Source: Paraburkholderia tuberum STM678
GTDB lineage: Bacteria; Pseudomonadota; Gammaproteobacteria; Burkholderiales; Burkholderiaceae
DNA: 34,259 bases
Reading direction: 5' to 3'
NCBI RefSeq assembly: GCF_902833905.1
Contig: NZ_CADFGP010000069.1
Coordinates: 1 to 34,259, forward strand
The position numbers and the translations under genes are program-made. Shown here piece by piece: positions 23,746 to 32,401 of this stretch (positions are counted from its first letter, which is position 1; every line of letters begins with the position of its first letter). The notes below the pieces were generated by a model, which was not told the DNA's origin, made no database searches, and saw nothing but the letters and a program-made list of their open reading frames with translations.

Positions 23746-23761
23746 GGCAATATCCACGCCA
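23746..23761 (-). promoter_or_regulatory. Sigma-54 promoter of cobA
   Basis: Read leftward TGGCGTGGATATTGCC: the GG and GC pairs have the required spacing, with TGGC and TTGC intact. The -24 box differs from TGGCACG at two positions. It sits at the same distance from P1 as in the other two leaders, which supports it. Confidence 0.7.
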
Positions 23762-24094
23762 GACAGTGCCGACGCGGGCAGCAGCGCAGAACGCGCGACG
23801 ACGCCATCCATGCAGGCCAGATGTGACGATGCACTGCGAGGCCGGGCCGGCTCGCGGGTGCTATCACATCGGGCCGCGCAATACACCGCGAAAAACCTCT
23901 GGTCTGCTCACTAATCTGGGTTCACGAGCAAAGCCAAAGCAGGCCATCTTCACCCGACCCGCTGCACGGATGATGTGCTGCATTGCACCACCGTCGTGCC
24001 ATGCCCGGCAAAATGCATCTTCCTGTTGCGCCCCAAACCAGGGCTGAGATCCAATAACGCCTGTGGCTCGGGCCACTACGGCCGATGTGCCGCC
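23762..24094. promoter_or_regulatory. Divergent control region between cobA and nirB, with two NtrC-like sites
   Basis: No gene is seen in these 333 bases. TGCACG-N5-TGTGCT (23963-23979) and TGCACC-N5-CGTGCC (23984-24000) each resemble the NtrC consensus TGCACC-N5-GGTGCA and lie 21 bases (two helical turns) apart. They are about 95-130 bases upstream of the nirB sigma-54 promoter, the classic enhancer position. They could also serve cobA from about 200 bases. Assignment is inferred. Confidence 0.5.
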
Positions 24095-24110
24095 TGGCAC
24101 GGCCTTTGCA
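24095..24110 (+). promoter_or_regulatory. Sigma-54 promoter of the nirB operon
   Basis: TGGCACGGCCTTTGCA matches TGGCACG-N4-TTGCW at every fixed position and is nearly identical to the promoter at 20099. Confidence 0.9.
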
Positions 24111-24123
24111 TAAATCAAGGCAG

Positions 24124-24246
24124 CGGATCAACGATGATCCGGCCAGCACGCAGCAAAAGTCATTCTGTAGGTCATTATTTTTTGGACAACGGCGTCCCCT
24201 GAATTCAGTCATCTGACGACTGGATCCGCGGGACGCCTTTTTATTT
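24124..24246 (+). promoter_or_regulatory. ANTAR-type antiterminator leader with terminator, nirB operon
   Basis: P1 (24124-24141) is CGGATC-AACGAT-GATCCG. P2 (24184-24197) is GGAC-AACGGC-GTCC. Both hexaloops have A1 and G4. The terminator pairs GGCGTCCC (24191-24198) with GGGACGCC (24230-24237), then TTTTTATTT. P2 and the terminator share GGCGTCC and cannot form together. The P1-P2 spacing (42 bases) is close to that of the narK leader (44 bases). Confidence 0.88.
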
Positions 24247-24260
24247 GCCGGACGAAAATC

Positions 24261-26840
24261 ATGCCGCGAACCGCGCTGGGAATGGATGAGACACCCGTCA
24301 TGAACGTTGTCGTCATTGGCCACGGGATGGTGGGTCACAAGCTTCTTGAATGTCTTGTGGACGACGCGAGGTCTGCGCTGCACGTCACCGTGCTGTGCGA
24401 GGAGCCGCGTCCCGCATATGACCGCGTGCATCTGTCCGAATTCTTTTCCGGCAAGTCCGCAGAGGATCTGTCGCTCGTGAAGCCAGGTTTCTTCGAGCGC
24501 GAGAGCGTGCTGCTCAAGCTCAACACGAAGGCGGTCTCGATCGACCGGGAGGCCCACACCGTGAGCGTCTCGAGCGGCGAGACGCTTTCCTATGACAAAC
24601 TGGTGCTCGCGACCGGTTCCTCGCCGTTCGTTCCGCCAATGGCAGGCAGTGATCGTCAGGACTGCTTCGTCTATCGCACCATCGAAGATCTCGAAGCGAT
24701 GCAGGCGTGCGGCGCGCGGGCGAAGTCGGGTGTCGTGGTGGGCGGCGGCCTGCTGGGGCTTGAATGCGCGAAGGCGCTGCATGACATGGGACTGGCCGCG
24801 CATGTCGTCGAGTTTGCACCGCGGCTGATGGCGGTGCAGGTCGACGACGGCGGCGGTCGGGTTCTGCGCAGCAGGATCGAGGAGCTGGGCGTGCAGGTCC
24901 ATACGGCCAAGCACACGCTCGCCATCGTCGATGGCGAAGCGGGCACGCACCGCATGCAGTTCGCCGACGGCACGCATCTCGACACCGACATGATCGTGTT
25001 CTCCGCCGGTATCCGTCCGCGCGACGAGATCGCGCGTGCGTGCGGCCTGGAACTGGGTCCGCGTGGCGGCGTCTCGATCGATGCGAACTGCCGCACCAGC
25101 GACCCCGACATCTACGCGATCGGCGAATGCGCGGCGTGGAACGGCATGGTGTACGGCCTGGTTGCGCCTGGCTACGACATGGCGCGCGTCGCCGCGAAGC
25201 ACCTGCTCGGCGATGATGCGGGCTTCGCCGGCGCGGACATGAGCACCAAGCTCAAGCTGATGGGCGTGGATGTCGCGAGCATCGGCGACGCGCACGGCAA
25301 GACGCCGGGCAGCCGCACGTACCAGTTCAGCGACGAACTCAAACAGGTCTACAAGAAGCTGGTGGTGTCGGAGTGCGGCAAGCAGTTGCTCGGCGCCGTG
25401 ATGGTGGGCGATGCGGCCGAATATGGCACGCTGCTGCAGATGATGCTGAACAGCATCGAGCTGCCCGAAGCGCCGGAGTTCCTGATCCTGCCGCAAAGCG
25501 ACGGCAAGGCCAAACCCGGACTTGGGGTCGACGCGCTGCCCGCAGCCGCGCAGATCTGCTCGTGCAACAACGTCTCCAAGGGCGAAATCTGCGCGGCGGT
25601 GTGCGCGGGCGCGACCAGTATTGGCGCGGTGAAGAGCGCGACATGCGCCGGCACCGCATGCGGCGGCTGCGTGCCGCTTGTCACGCAGGTGATGAAGGCC
25701 GAGATGAAGAAGCAGGGCCTCGCGGTGAACAACCACCTGTGCGAGCACTTCCCGTACTCGCGCCAGGAGCTGTATCACCTCGTCCGCGTCGAGCGCGTGA
25801 GGACCTTTGGCGCGTTGCTGGAAAAGCACGGCCATGGCCTCGGCTGCGATATCTGCAAGCCCGCGGTCGCCGGAATCCTGGCGTCGTGCTGGAACGAGTT
25901 CGTGCTGAAGAAGGAACATGCAGGCCTGCAGGACTCGAACGACTACTACCTCGCCAACATCCAGCGTGACGGCACCTACTCGGTCGTGCCGCGCATGCCG
26001 GGGGGCGAGGTCACCCCGGAAGGCCTGATCGCCATCGGCCAGGTGGCGAAGAAGTACGGCCTCTATACAAAGATTACAGGCGGCCAGCGCGTCGATCTGT
26101 TCGGCGCGCGTGTTGATCAACTGCCGCTGATCTGGGAAGAACTGATCGCGGCCGGCTTCGAATCCGGCCATGCCTACGGCAAGTCGCTGCGCACCGTGAA
26201 GTCGTGCGTCGGCTCGACGTGGTGCCGCTACGGCGTCGGCGATTCGGTGGGCCTCGCCGTTGCGATGGAAAACCGCTACAAGGGCCTGCGTTCGCCGCAC
26301 AAGATCAAGTTCGGCGTGTCGGGCTGCACCCGCGAATGCGCGGAAGCGCAGGGCAAGGACGTCGGCATCATCGCCACCGAGAAGGGCTGGAATCTCTACG
26401 TGTGCGGCAACGGCGGGATGAAGCCGCGACATGCCGAACTGCTCGCGTCGGATCTGGACCGCGAGACGCTGGTGCGCTACATCGACCGCTTCCTGATGCT
26501 CTATGTCCGCACCGCCGACCGTTTGCAGCGCACCAGCGTCTGGCGCGACAACCTCGAGGGCGGGCTGCAATACCTGATCGACGTCGTCGTGCACGACAAG
26601 CTCGGACTCGCGGCGGAGCTGGAGGGGGAAATGCAGCACGTGATCGATACCTACGAGTGCGAGTGGAAGAGGGCCGTGACCGATCCCGAAACGCGCAAGC
26701 GCTTCCGCCATTTCGTCAACAGCGACAAGCTCGACGACAACGTGACCTTCGTCGAGGAGCGCGGCCAGATCCGTCCCGCAACGCAGGAAGAGCGGCAAGC
26801 GCGGCAGTTCCCGATTCCCGTGGTCGCCGAGACCGTCTGA
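24261..26840 (+). CDS. nirB: Assimilatory nitrite reductase [NAD(P)H], large subunit
   Basis: The product (859 aa from this start) reduces nitrite to ammonium in six-electron steps. Domains in order: FAD/NAD(P) Rossmann folds (VVIGHGMVGHKLLE near 15; GVVVGGGLLGLECAKAL near 158), a BFD-type [2Fe-2S] domain with Cys433, Cys435, Cys467 and Cys470, and the sulfite/nitrite reductase domains with the [4Fe-4S]-siroheme ligands C649-x5-C655 and C689-x3-C693. All ligands are present. The ATG at 24261 is only 15 bases after the leader terminator and lacks a Shine-Dalgarno. In-frame ATGs at 24279 and 24300 are possible, and family similarity starts at 24300 (MNVVVIGHGM). First gene of nirB-nirD-reductase-nasA. 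Confidence 0.95.
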   Translation: MPRTALGMDETPVMNVVVIGHGMVGHKLLECLVDDARSALHVTVLCEEPRPAYDRVHLSEFFSGKSAEDLSLVKPGFFERESVLLKLNTKAVSIDREAHTVSVSSGETLSYDKLVLATGSSPFVPPMAGSDRQDCFVYRTIEDLEAMQACGARAKSGVVVGGGLLGLECAKALHDMGLAAHVVEFAPRLMAVQVDDGGGRVLRSRIEELGVQVHTAKHTLAIVDGEAGTHRMQFADGTHLDTDMIVFSAGIRPRDEIARACGLELGPRGGVSIDANCRTSDPDIYAIGECAAWNGMVYGLVAPGYDMARVAAKHLLGDDAGFAGADMSTKLKLMGVDVASIGDAHGKTPGSRTYQFSDELKQVYKKLVVSECGKQLLGAVMVGDAAEYGTLLQMMLNSIELPEAPEFLILPQSDGKAKPGLGVDALPAAAQICSCNNVSKGEICAAVCAGATSIGAVKSATCAGTACGGCVPLVTQVMKAEMKKQGLAVNNHLCEHFPYSRQELYHLVRVERVRTFGALLEKHGHGLGCDICKPAVAGILASCWNEFVLKKEHAGLQDSNDYYLANIQRDGTYSVVPRMPGGEVTPEGLIAIGQVAKKYGLYTKITGGQRVDLFGARVDQLPLIWEELIAAGFESGHAYGKSLRTVKSCVGSTWCRYGVGDSVGLAVAMENRYKGLRSPHKIKFGVSGCTRECAEAQGKDVGIIATEKGWNLYVCGNGGMKPRHAELLASDLDRETLVRYIDRFLMLYVRTADRLQRTSVWRDNLEGGLQYLIDVVVHDKLGLAAELEGEMQHVIDTYECEWKRAVTDPETRKRFRHFVNSDKLDDNVTFVEERGQIRPATQEERQARQFPIPVVAETV

Positions 26841-26872
26841 CCATCCACCACCCTGACCGTGAGGAAGCCAGC

Positions 26873-27220
26873 ATGAGTAACGATCAAACTCCGCAAGCCT
26901 GGATGCCCGTGTGCGCGCTCGACGACATTGTTCCCAATACGGGCGTCTGTGCGCTCGTCAACGGCGAGCAGGTAGCGGTATTTCATGTCGCGCACGGTGA
27001 GGGCAGCGTGTTCGCAATCGACAACTTCGATCCGGGTTCGCACGCGGCGGTGCTCTCGCGTGGGCTGATCGGCAACCTCGGCGAGCGCATCGTGGTGGCC
27101 TCGCCGATCTACAAGCATCATTTCGATCTGCGCACCGGCGAGTGCCTCGAGGCGCCCGAGCATTCCGTCAGCGCCTACCCGGTGCGTGTCGAGAGCGGCA
27201 AGGTGTGGGTCGCGGCATGA
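26873..27220 (+). CDS. nirD: Nitrite reductase [NAD(P)H], small subunit
   Basis: The 115-aa protein has a Rieske-like fold (VNGEQVAVFHV; FAIDNFDPGSHAAVLSRGLI; SPIYKHHFDLRTGECLE) but lacks the CxH...CxxH cluster ligands, as is usual for NirD. It therefore binds no iron-sulfur cluster and probably has a structural role with NirB. It starts 32 bases after nirB behind GAGGAAG, and its stop overlaps the next start as ATGA, indicating coupled translation. Confidence 0.93.
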   Translation: MSNDQTPQAWMPVCALDDIVPNTGVCALVNGEQVAVFHVAHGEGSVFAIDNFDPGSHAAVLSRGLIGNLGERIVVASPIYKHHFDLRTGECLEAPEHSVSAYPVRVESGKVWVAA

Positions 27221-28488
27221 GACACGCAATCGACGCGCAGACCTCAGGAGGCGCAGCGTTCGACGCGCCTTCGCGCCCGCGCCTCGTTGTCATCGGCAAT
27301 GGCATGGCGGGCATGCGCACCGTCGAGGAACTGCTGAAGCTCGCACCGGGCCTCTACGACATCACCGTATTCGGTGCCGAGCCGTACGGCAACTACAACC
27401 GCATCCTGCTCTCACCGGTGCTGGCGGGCGAGAAGAGTGTCGACGACATCATCCTCAACACGCGTGACTGGTACGCAGACAACGGTATCCAGCTGCATGC
27501 TGGCGACCCGGTGGCCGCGATCGATCGCAGGCGCCGCATCGTGCGCTCGCAAAGCGGCTTCGAGGTGGGCTACGACCGGTTGCTGATCGCGACCGGCTCC
27601 AAGCCTTTCGTGGTTCCGGTGCCGGGTCACGAGCTGCCCGGGGTGATCGCTTTTCGCGACATCCAGGACGTCGAAACAATGCTCGCCGCAGCGCGCAGTC
27701 ACCGTCACGCAGTGGTGATCGGCGGCGGTCTGCTCGGGCTGGAGGCCGCGAACGGGCTCATGCGCCAGGGCATGTCGGTCACGGTGGTGCACGTCATGGA
27801 CAGCCTGATGGAGCGCCAGCTCGACCGGAGCGCGGCGGCCCTGCTGCAGCAGACGCTGGAGCGCAAAGGGTTGCGTTTCCTGCTGAACGCCAACACCGTC
27901 GAAATCGTCGGGCCGGATCGTGTGACTGCAGTGCGTTTTGACAACGGTGCGGAGATCCCCGCCGACCTGGTTGTCATGGCGGTCGGGGTGCGCCCGAATA
28001 TTGACCTCGCGAAACAGGCCGGGCTGCACTGCGAGCGTGCGATTGTCGTCGATGACACGCTGCAGACCTACGATCCGCGTGTCTACGCCGTCGGCGAATG
28101 CGTGCAGCACCGGACGGCAACCTTCGGTCTTGTCGCGCCGATCTGGGATCAGGCGCGCGTGTGCGGCGCCCACCTGGCGGGCGCCGGCCACCGCCGTTAC
28201 GTGCAGAGCGCGACGGCGACCAGGTTGAAAGTCACCGGCGTCGAGCTGTATTCCGCTGGCGACTTCACCGGCGGTCCGGACAGTGAAGACCTGGTGCTGC
28301 GCGATCCGCGACGCGGCGTCTACAAGCGCCTCGTGATCGAGGATAACCGGGTGATCGGCGCAGTCCTCTATGGCGACGTCAGCGAGGGCGCGTGGTATTT
28401 CGAACTGATCCAGAACCGCACCGACATTTCTCCGCTGCGCAGCCAGCTGCTATTTGGCCGGGCCCTCTGCGAGGCTCAGCCCGCCTGA
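27217..28488 (+). CDS. FAD-dependent NAD(P)H oxidoreductase, electron donor for the nitrate reductase
   Basis: The 423-aa flavoprotein resembles the N-terminal third of NirB and the NasB-type subunits: RLVVIGNGMAGMRTVEELL (FAD), YGNYNRILLSPVLAGEKS, ATGSKPFVVPVPG, VVIGGGLLGLEAANGL (NAD(P)H) and a C-terminal domain with VYAVGECVQH. It has no BFD cluster of its own. NasA downstream carries a BFD domain at its C-terminus instead, so electrons could flow NAD(P)H -> FAD -> NasA [2Fe-2S]. The start shares ATGA with the nirD stop. 13 bases separate it from nasA. Confidence 0.88.
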   Translation: MRHAIDAQTSGGAAFDAPSRPRLVVIGNGMAGMRTVEELLKLAPGLYDITVFGAEPYGNYNRILLSPVLAGEKSVDDIILNTRDWYADNGIQLHAGDPVAAIDRRRRIVRSQSGFEVGYDRLLIATGSKPFVVPVPGHELPGVIAFRDIQDVETMLAAARSHRHAVVIGGGLLGLEAANGLMRQGMSVTVVHVMDSLMERQLDRSAAALLQQTLERKGLRFLLNANTVEIVGPDRVTAVRFDNGAEIPADLVVMAVGVRPNIDLAKQAGLHCERAIVVDDTLQTYDPRVYAVGECVQHRTATFGLVAPIWDQARVCGAHLAGAGHRRYVQSATATRLKVTGVELYSAGDFTGGPDSEDLVLRDPRRGVYKRLVIEDNRVIGAVLYGDVSEGAWYFELIQNRTDISPLRSQLLFGRALCEAQPA

Positions 28489-28501
28489 ACCGGAACCCAA
28501 C

Positions 28502-31309
28502 GTGAGTCTTCCCATCGTCATTTCCAGTACGCCTGACGGTAGCCGTGACGCTGTCAGGACCACCTGTCCATACTGCGGCGTCGGTTGCGGCGTACGCGCG
28601 AGCGCGCGCCCAGACGGCCAGCACGACATCGCCGGTGACGAACTCCACCCGGCGAACTTCGGTCGGCTGTGCGTGAAAGGCTCAGCCCTCGGCGAAACCA
28701 TCGGACTCGATGGACGGCTGCTCCATCCGAAGCTGCGCGAGCCGGCGAGCGGCGCGTTGCGCCCCGTGTCATGGAACGATGCGCTCGACACGGTCGCTGA
28801 CGGCTTTCGCCGGATCATCGATCAACACGGCCCGGATGCTGTCGCCCTGTACGTCTCAGGACAGTTGCTGACTGAGGACTATTACGTCGCGAACAAACTG
28901 ATGAAGGGCTATATCGGCAGCGCGAATATCGACACCAATTCACGCCTGTGCATGTCGTCCTCCGTCGCCGGTCACAAACGGGCCTTCGGCGAAGACCTGG
29001 TGCCGGTGTGCTACGACGATCTCGAACTGGCGGACCTCGTCGTGCTGGTCGGTTCGAATACGGCGTGGTGCCATCCGATCCTGTTCCAGCGGATCATCAG
29101 GATCAAGGAGACGCGCCCCGATATGAAGGTCGTCGTGATCGACCCGCGCTATACCGCGACCTGCGAAATGGCTGACCTGCACCTGCCGCTGCGCGCGGGC
29201 ACCGACGTCTGGCTGTTCAACGGTTTGCTCAGTTTTCTCGCGGAACACGGCGCGATCGATGCGGAGTTCGTCGACGCGCATACGGCCGGCTATGCGCAGG
29301 CGCTCGATACCGCTACAGCCGGCGCAGCAACCGCGTTTGACCTCGCGCAATGTGCAAAGGCCTGCAAGGTCGATCCGCACGATCTCCTCGAGTTCTATCG
29401 ACTCTTCGCGCGCACCGAGCGGGTGGTGACGGTGTATTCGCAGGGAGTGAACCAGTCGAGCTCCGGCACGGACAAGGTCAACAGCATTATCAATTGTCAT
29501 CTGCTGACGGGCCGTATCGGCAGACCAGGCATGGGGCCGTTCTCGTTCACCGGACAGCCGAATGCGATGGGTGGGCGTGAGGTCGGTGGTCTGGCGAACA
29601 CGCTCGCCGCCCATCTGGAACTCGACAACCCGCGGCATCGCGAACTGGTCCAGACATTCTGGGGATCGCCCGTCGTCGCTTCGCGGCCAGGACTCAAGGC
29701 GGTCGAACTCTTCGAGGCGATCGGGAACGGCCGGATCAAGGCGGTCTGGATCATGGGCACGAACCCGGTCGTCAGCCTGCCCGACGGCGACCAGGCGAAG
29801 CGCGCGCTCGCGCGCTGTGAACTCGTCGTCTGCTCCGACATTGTCGAGAACACGGACACCAATGCGTTTGCGCATATCCTGCTGCCGGCGCTCGGCTGGG
29901 GAGAAAAGGACGGCACCGTCACCAATTCCGAGCGCAGGATCTCGCGCCAGCGTGCGTTTCTTCCGGCGCCCGGAGAAGCACGCGCGGACTGGCGGATCAT
30001 CTGCGACGTTGCACAGCGGATGGGCTATCCGGGCTTCGAGTTCTCCAGCCAGTACGAGATTTTCGATGAGCATGCGCGGCTGAGTGCGTGGCGTAACGAG
30101 GGTCGCCAGAGCGCTGACGGAACCGGCGACGAACTTGTCGACGGCGACCTGCGTCGCGCGTTCAACCTGGCTGGTCTTGTTGGCCTCGGTCGCGAACGTT
30201 ACGCTGCGTTGCAGCCTATCCAGTGGCCCGTTCTCACGCAGAAAGACGCGGCATTGGCGGGCACCGCGCGTCTTTTTGGTGACCGTCGCTTTAGCCACGT
30301 GGACGGCAAGGCGCGTTTCGTCGCCACGCCACCCCGCGCCCCGGTCAATGCGCCGGATGACGAATATCCGCTGACGTTGAATACCGGCCGGGTGCGCGAC
30401 CAGTGGCACACCATGACCCGAACGGGCAAGTCGGAGAAACTTGCCAGTCATGTCACGGAGGCGTTTGTCGACATGCATCCGCAGGATGCACTGTCGTGCG
30501 GCGTGCGTGAAGGCGACCTCGCGCGCGTGTCGAGTCGCTGGGGTGCGATGGTCGCACGCGTGCAATACGGCGGCGGCATGCCGCGCGGCAGCGTGTTCAT
30601 CCCCATTCACTGGAACGATCAGGTTGCCTCCGATGCACGCGTGGGTGCGGTGGTGAATCCCGAAGTCGATCCGGTTTCTGGCGAGCCTGAGTTCAAACAC
30701 ACTCCGGTTCGGGTCGACAGGTTCCACGTTGCCTGGCACGGTTTCTCACTGAGCCGGCACATTCCGGTGCTGGACAGCGTGACGTACTGGACACGCATTC
30801 ACGGCACGCAGTTTGTGCGCTACGAACTCGCGGGCCGCAACCCGCTCGCCGATCACGGTGATCCTGGCGTCTGGGCGCGCGCGCTGTTCGGCATCGACGA
30901 TGCTCATGCCGACTGGCTCGAATACGAGGACCGTGCCGCGGGCGTGTATCGCGCGGTTCATCTGGTCGACGACCGTATCGAGAACTGCATTTTCCTGTCG
31001 GCGCAATCCGAATTGCCGGCGCGCGCGTGGCTCGCGAGCCTGTTTGCGAAGGACCGGCTCGACGAGGCGGACCGCATTGGCCTGCTGCCTGGCCAACCGA
31101 TCGGTAAGGGCACCGATACGGGACCCACAGTCTGTTCGTGCTTCGGTGTTGGGCGCAATACGATCTGTGCAGCAATTCGCGAGCAGGGACTGAAGACCGC
31201 CGCGGAGATTACCGCGTGCCTGAAAGCCGGCGGCAACTGCGGGTCCTGCGTGCCGGAACTGAAGAAGCTGCTGGTGGACACCGAACTGGCGCGATTGAGC
31301 ATCGCCTGA
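28502..31309 (+). CDS. nasA: Assimilatory nitrate reductase, molybdenum catalytic subunit
   Basis: The 935-aa protein is a DMSO-reductase-family molybdoenzyme. An N-terminal [4Fe-4S] site uses Cys22, Cys25, Cys29 and Cys57 (CPYCGVGC...LCVKG). The bis-MGD binding body has family stretches such as SRLCMSSSVAGHKRAFGED, GPFSFTGQPNAMGGREVGG, WIMGTNPVVSLPDGD and NTGRVRDQWHTMTRTGKSEK. The C-terminus carries a BFD-like [2Fe-2S] domain (VCSCFGVGRNTIC...GGNCGSCVPE), as in NasA of Klebsiella-type enzymes. No Tat signal is present, so it is cytoplasmic. It reduces nitrate to nitrite for NirBD. The GTG at 28502 is chosen because an upstream TTG would overlap the reductase gene. Confidence 0.94.
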   Translation: MSLPIVISSTPDGSRDAVRTTCPYCGVGCGVRASARPDGQHDIAGDELHPANFGRLCVKGSALGETIGLDGRLLHPKLREPASGALRPVSWNDALDTVADGFRRIIDQHGPDAVALYVSGQLLTEDYYVANKLMKGYIGSANIDTNSRLCMSSSVAGHKRAFGEDLVPVCYDDLELADLVVLVGSNTAWCHPILFQRIIRIKETRPDMKVVVIDPRYTATCEMADLHLPLRAGTDVWLFNGLLSFLAEHGAIDAEFVDAHTAGYAQALDTATAGAATAFDLAQCAKACKVDPHDLLEFYRLFARTERVVTVYSQGVNQSSSGTDKVNSIINCHLLTGRIGRPGMGPFSFTGQPNAMGGREVGGLANTLAAHLELDNPRHRELVQTFWGSPVVASRPGLKAVELFEAIGNGRIKAVWIMGTNPVVSLPDGDQAKRALARCELVVCSDIVENTDTNAFAHILLPALGWGEKDGTVTNSERRISRQRAFLPAPGEARADWRIICDVAQRMGYPGFEFSSQYEIFDEHARLSAWRNEGRQSADGTGDELVDGDLRRAFNLAGLVGLGRERYAALQPIQWPVLTQKDAALAGTARLFGDRRFSHVDGKARFVATPPRAPVNAPDDEYPLTLNTGRVRDQWHTMTRTGKSEKLASHVTEAFVDMHPQDALSCGVREGDLARVSSRWGAMVARVQYGGGMPRGSVFIPIHWNDQVASDARVGAVVNPEVDPVSGEPEFKHTPVRVDRFHVAWHGFSLSRHIPVLDSVTYWTRIHGTQFVRYELAGRNPLADHGDPGVWARALFGIDDAHADWLEYEDRAAGVYRAVHLVDDRIENCIFLSAQSELPARAWLASLFAKDRLDEADRIGLLPGQPIGKGTDTGPTVCSCFGVGRNTICAAIREQGLKTAAEITACLKAGGNCGSCVPELKKLLVDTELARLSIA

Positions 31310-31325
31310 AGGAGACTAACGTTTC

Positions 31326-31580
31326 ATGCTGAAGAGACTTAAAACCATGCTGGCCGTGATCAAACCTGGCGATCCTTTCTTCGCTTGCCATGACGACACC
31401 AACGTCAGCCCGTCAGGTTCAGAAGGTGTCGGAGAGGGACACCTGCGACATACGGCGAATCTTCGCGCCTCACATCCGAGCGAACGAGAGCGGTATGACC
31501 GTGCGCGGCGCCGCACCCGCAAGTCGGGCGCAGCCGTGGGGCCGGCGCACCCTGGCACGCCATGTTCGCATCGCCATTGA
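31326..31580 (+). CDS. Doubtful small frame after nasA
   Basis: An 84-codon frame begins 16 bases after nasA, with AAGGAG upstream at slightly long spacing. The first ~23 residues (MLKRLKTMLAVIKPGDPFFA) look plausible, the rest is Arg/His/Pro-rich and probably not a natural protein. It could be the 5' end of a gene lost when the IS6 element at 31582 arrived. No family is recognised. Confidence 0.2.
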   Translation: MLKRLKTMLAVIKPGDPFFACHDDTNVSPSGSEGVGEGHLRHTANLRASHPSERERYDRARRRTRKSGAAVGPAHPGTPCSHRH

Positions 31581-31581
31581 C

Positions 31582-32401
31582 GGTTCCGTCGCAATAAGGC
31601 GTTCGGTTATGCTGTCGGTTCCGAGCGGAGCGATGTGAGCGATGAAGGAAAAGCTGAATGGGGCGGTGGCAAAAGTGCTCAAGCGCCTGCACTACCCACT
31701 GGACGTGATGTTGCTGTGTGTGCGGTGGTATGTGGCGTATCCGTTGAGCTTGCGCCAGCTCAAGGAAATGATGGCCGAGCGCGGTATCCCGGTCGATCAT
31801 TCGACCGTGCACCGCTGGGCCATCAAGTTGCTGCCGGTGCTTGAAAAAGCGTTTCGCCGCTGCAAGCGCGCTGTGGGCAGGAGCTGGCGGATGGACGAAA
31901 CCTATGTCAGGGTCCGGGGCGAATGGCGGTATCTTTACCGCGCGGTGGACAAGGCCGGCCAGACGGTCGATTTCCTGCTGCGGGCCCATCGTGACAAGGC
32001 GGCAGCACGACGGTACTTTGAAAAATCGATCGACCAGAACGGCGAGCCCGAAACCGTGACGGTCGATAAAAGTGGGGCCAATCGGGCCGCGCTGCAGGCC
32101 CTGAATGCTGAGCGCGAAACACCTATCCAGATCCGCCAGAACAAGTATCTGAACAACCTGATCGAACAGGACCATCGGGCGATCAAGCGTCGCACGCGGC
32201 CCATGCTGGGGTTCAAGAATTTTCGCTGCGCCCGCATTCTTCTGGGTGGCATTGAGGTCATGCATATGATCAAGAAAGGGCAGATGAAAAGCGCAGGAAA
32301 AATCTGTCCTTCTGTTGCGCAGCAGTTCTACTCGCTTGCAACGTAAGCACTACTCGATATTTCGCTTTCGCTCATCTCGATTCTCTTATCGCGACAAAAG
32401 C
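31582..32401 (+). mobile_element. IS6-family insertion sequence, intact
   Basis: 820 bp with a left repeat GGTTCCGTCGCAATAAG (31582-31598) and a right repeat that reads inwards GCTTTTGTCGCGATAAG (32401-32385); 13 of 17 agree. The flanking 8 bases differ (CCATTGAC and GTCGGCCT), so there is no target duplication. The left flank belongs to the nitrate cluster and the right flank to a receptor gene, consistent with an IS-linked deletion or cointegrate event. Confidence 0.85.
31642..32346 (+). CDS. IS6-family transposase, full length
   Basis: The 234-aa transposase has the IS6 layout: a helix-turn-helix region (YPLSLRQLKEMMAERGIPVD) and a DDE catalytic core with Asp in WRMDETYVRV, Asp in VTVDKSGANRAA and Glu in LNNLIEQDHRAIKRR. 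It then has MLGFKNFRCARILLGGIEVM near the end. All three acidic residues are present and the frame is intact, so it could be active. It is related to, but clearly different from, the transposase at 4251, so the two are separate elements and not recent copies. Confidence 0.95.
   Translation: MKEKLNGAVAKVLKRLHYPLDVMLLCVRWYVAYPLSLRQLKEMMAERGIPVDHSTVHRWAIKLLPVLEKAFRRCKRAVGRSWRMDETYVRVRGEWRYLYRAVDKAGQTVDFLLRAHRDKAAARRYFEKSIDQNGEPETVTVDKSGANRAALQALNAERETPIQIRQNKYLNNLIEQDHRAIKRRTRPMLGFKNFRCARILLGGIEVMHMIKKGQMKSAGKICPSVAQQFYSLAT

Noticed and set aside
23922..26798. A 958-codon open frame on the minus strand opposite nirB
   Set aside because: It mirrors nirB codon by codon, is His/Arg/Ala-rich and has no motifs. 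It is a GC-bias shadow; nirB on the plus strand has all expected cofactor sites.
28940..30739. A 599-codon minus-strand frame opposite nasA
   Set aside because: Shadow frame of nasA with Arg/His-rich composition and no family features.
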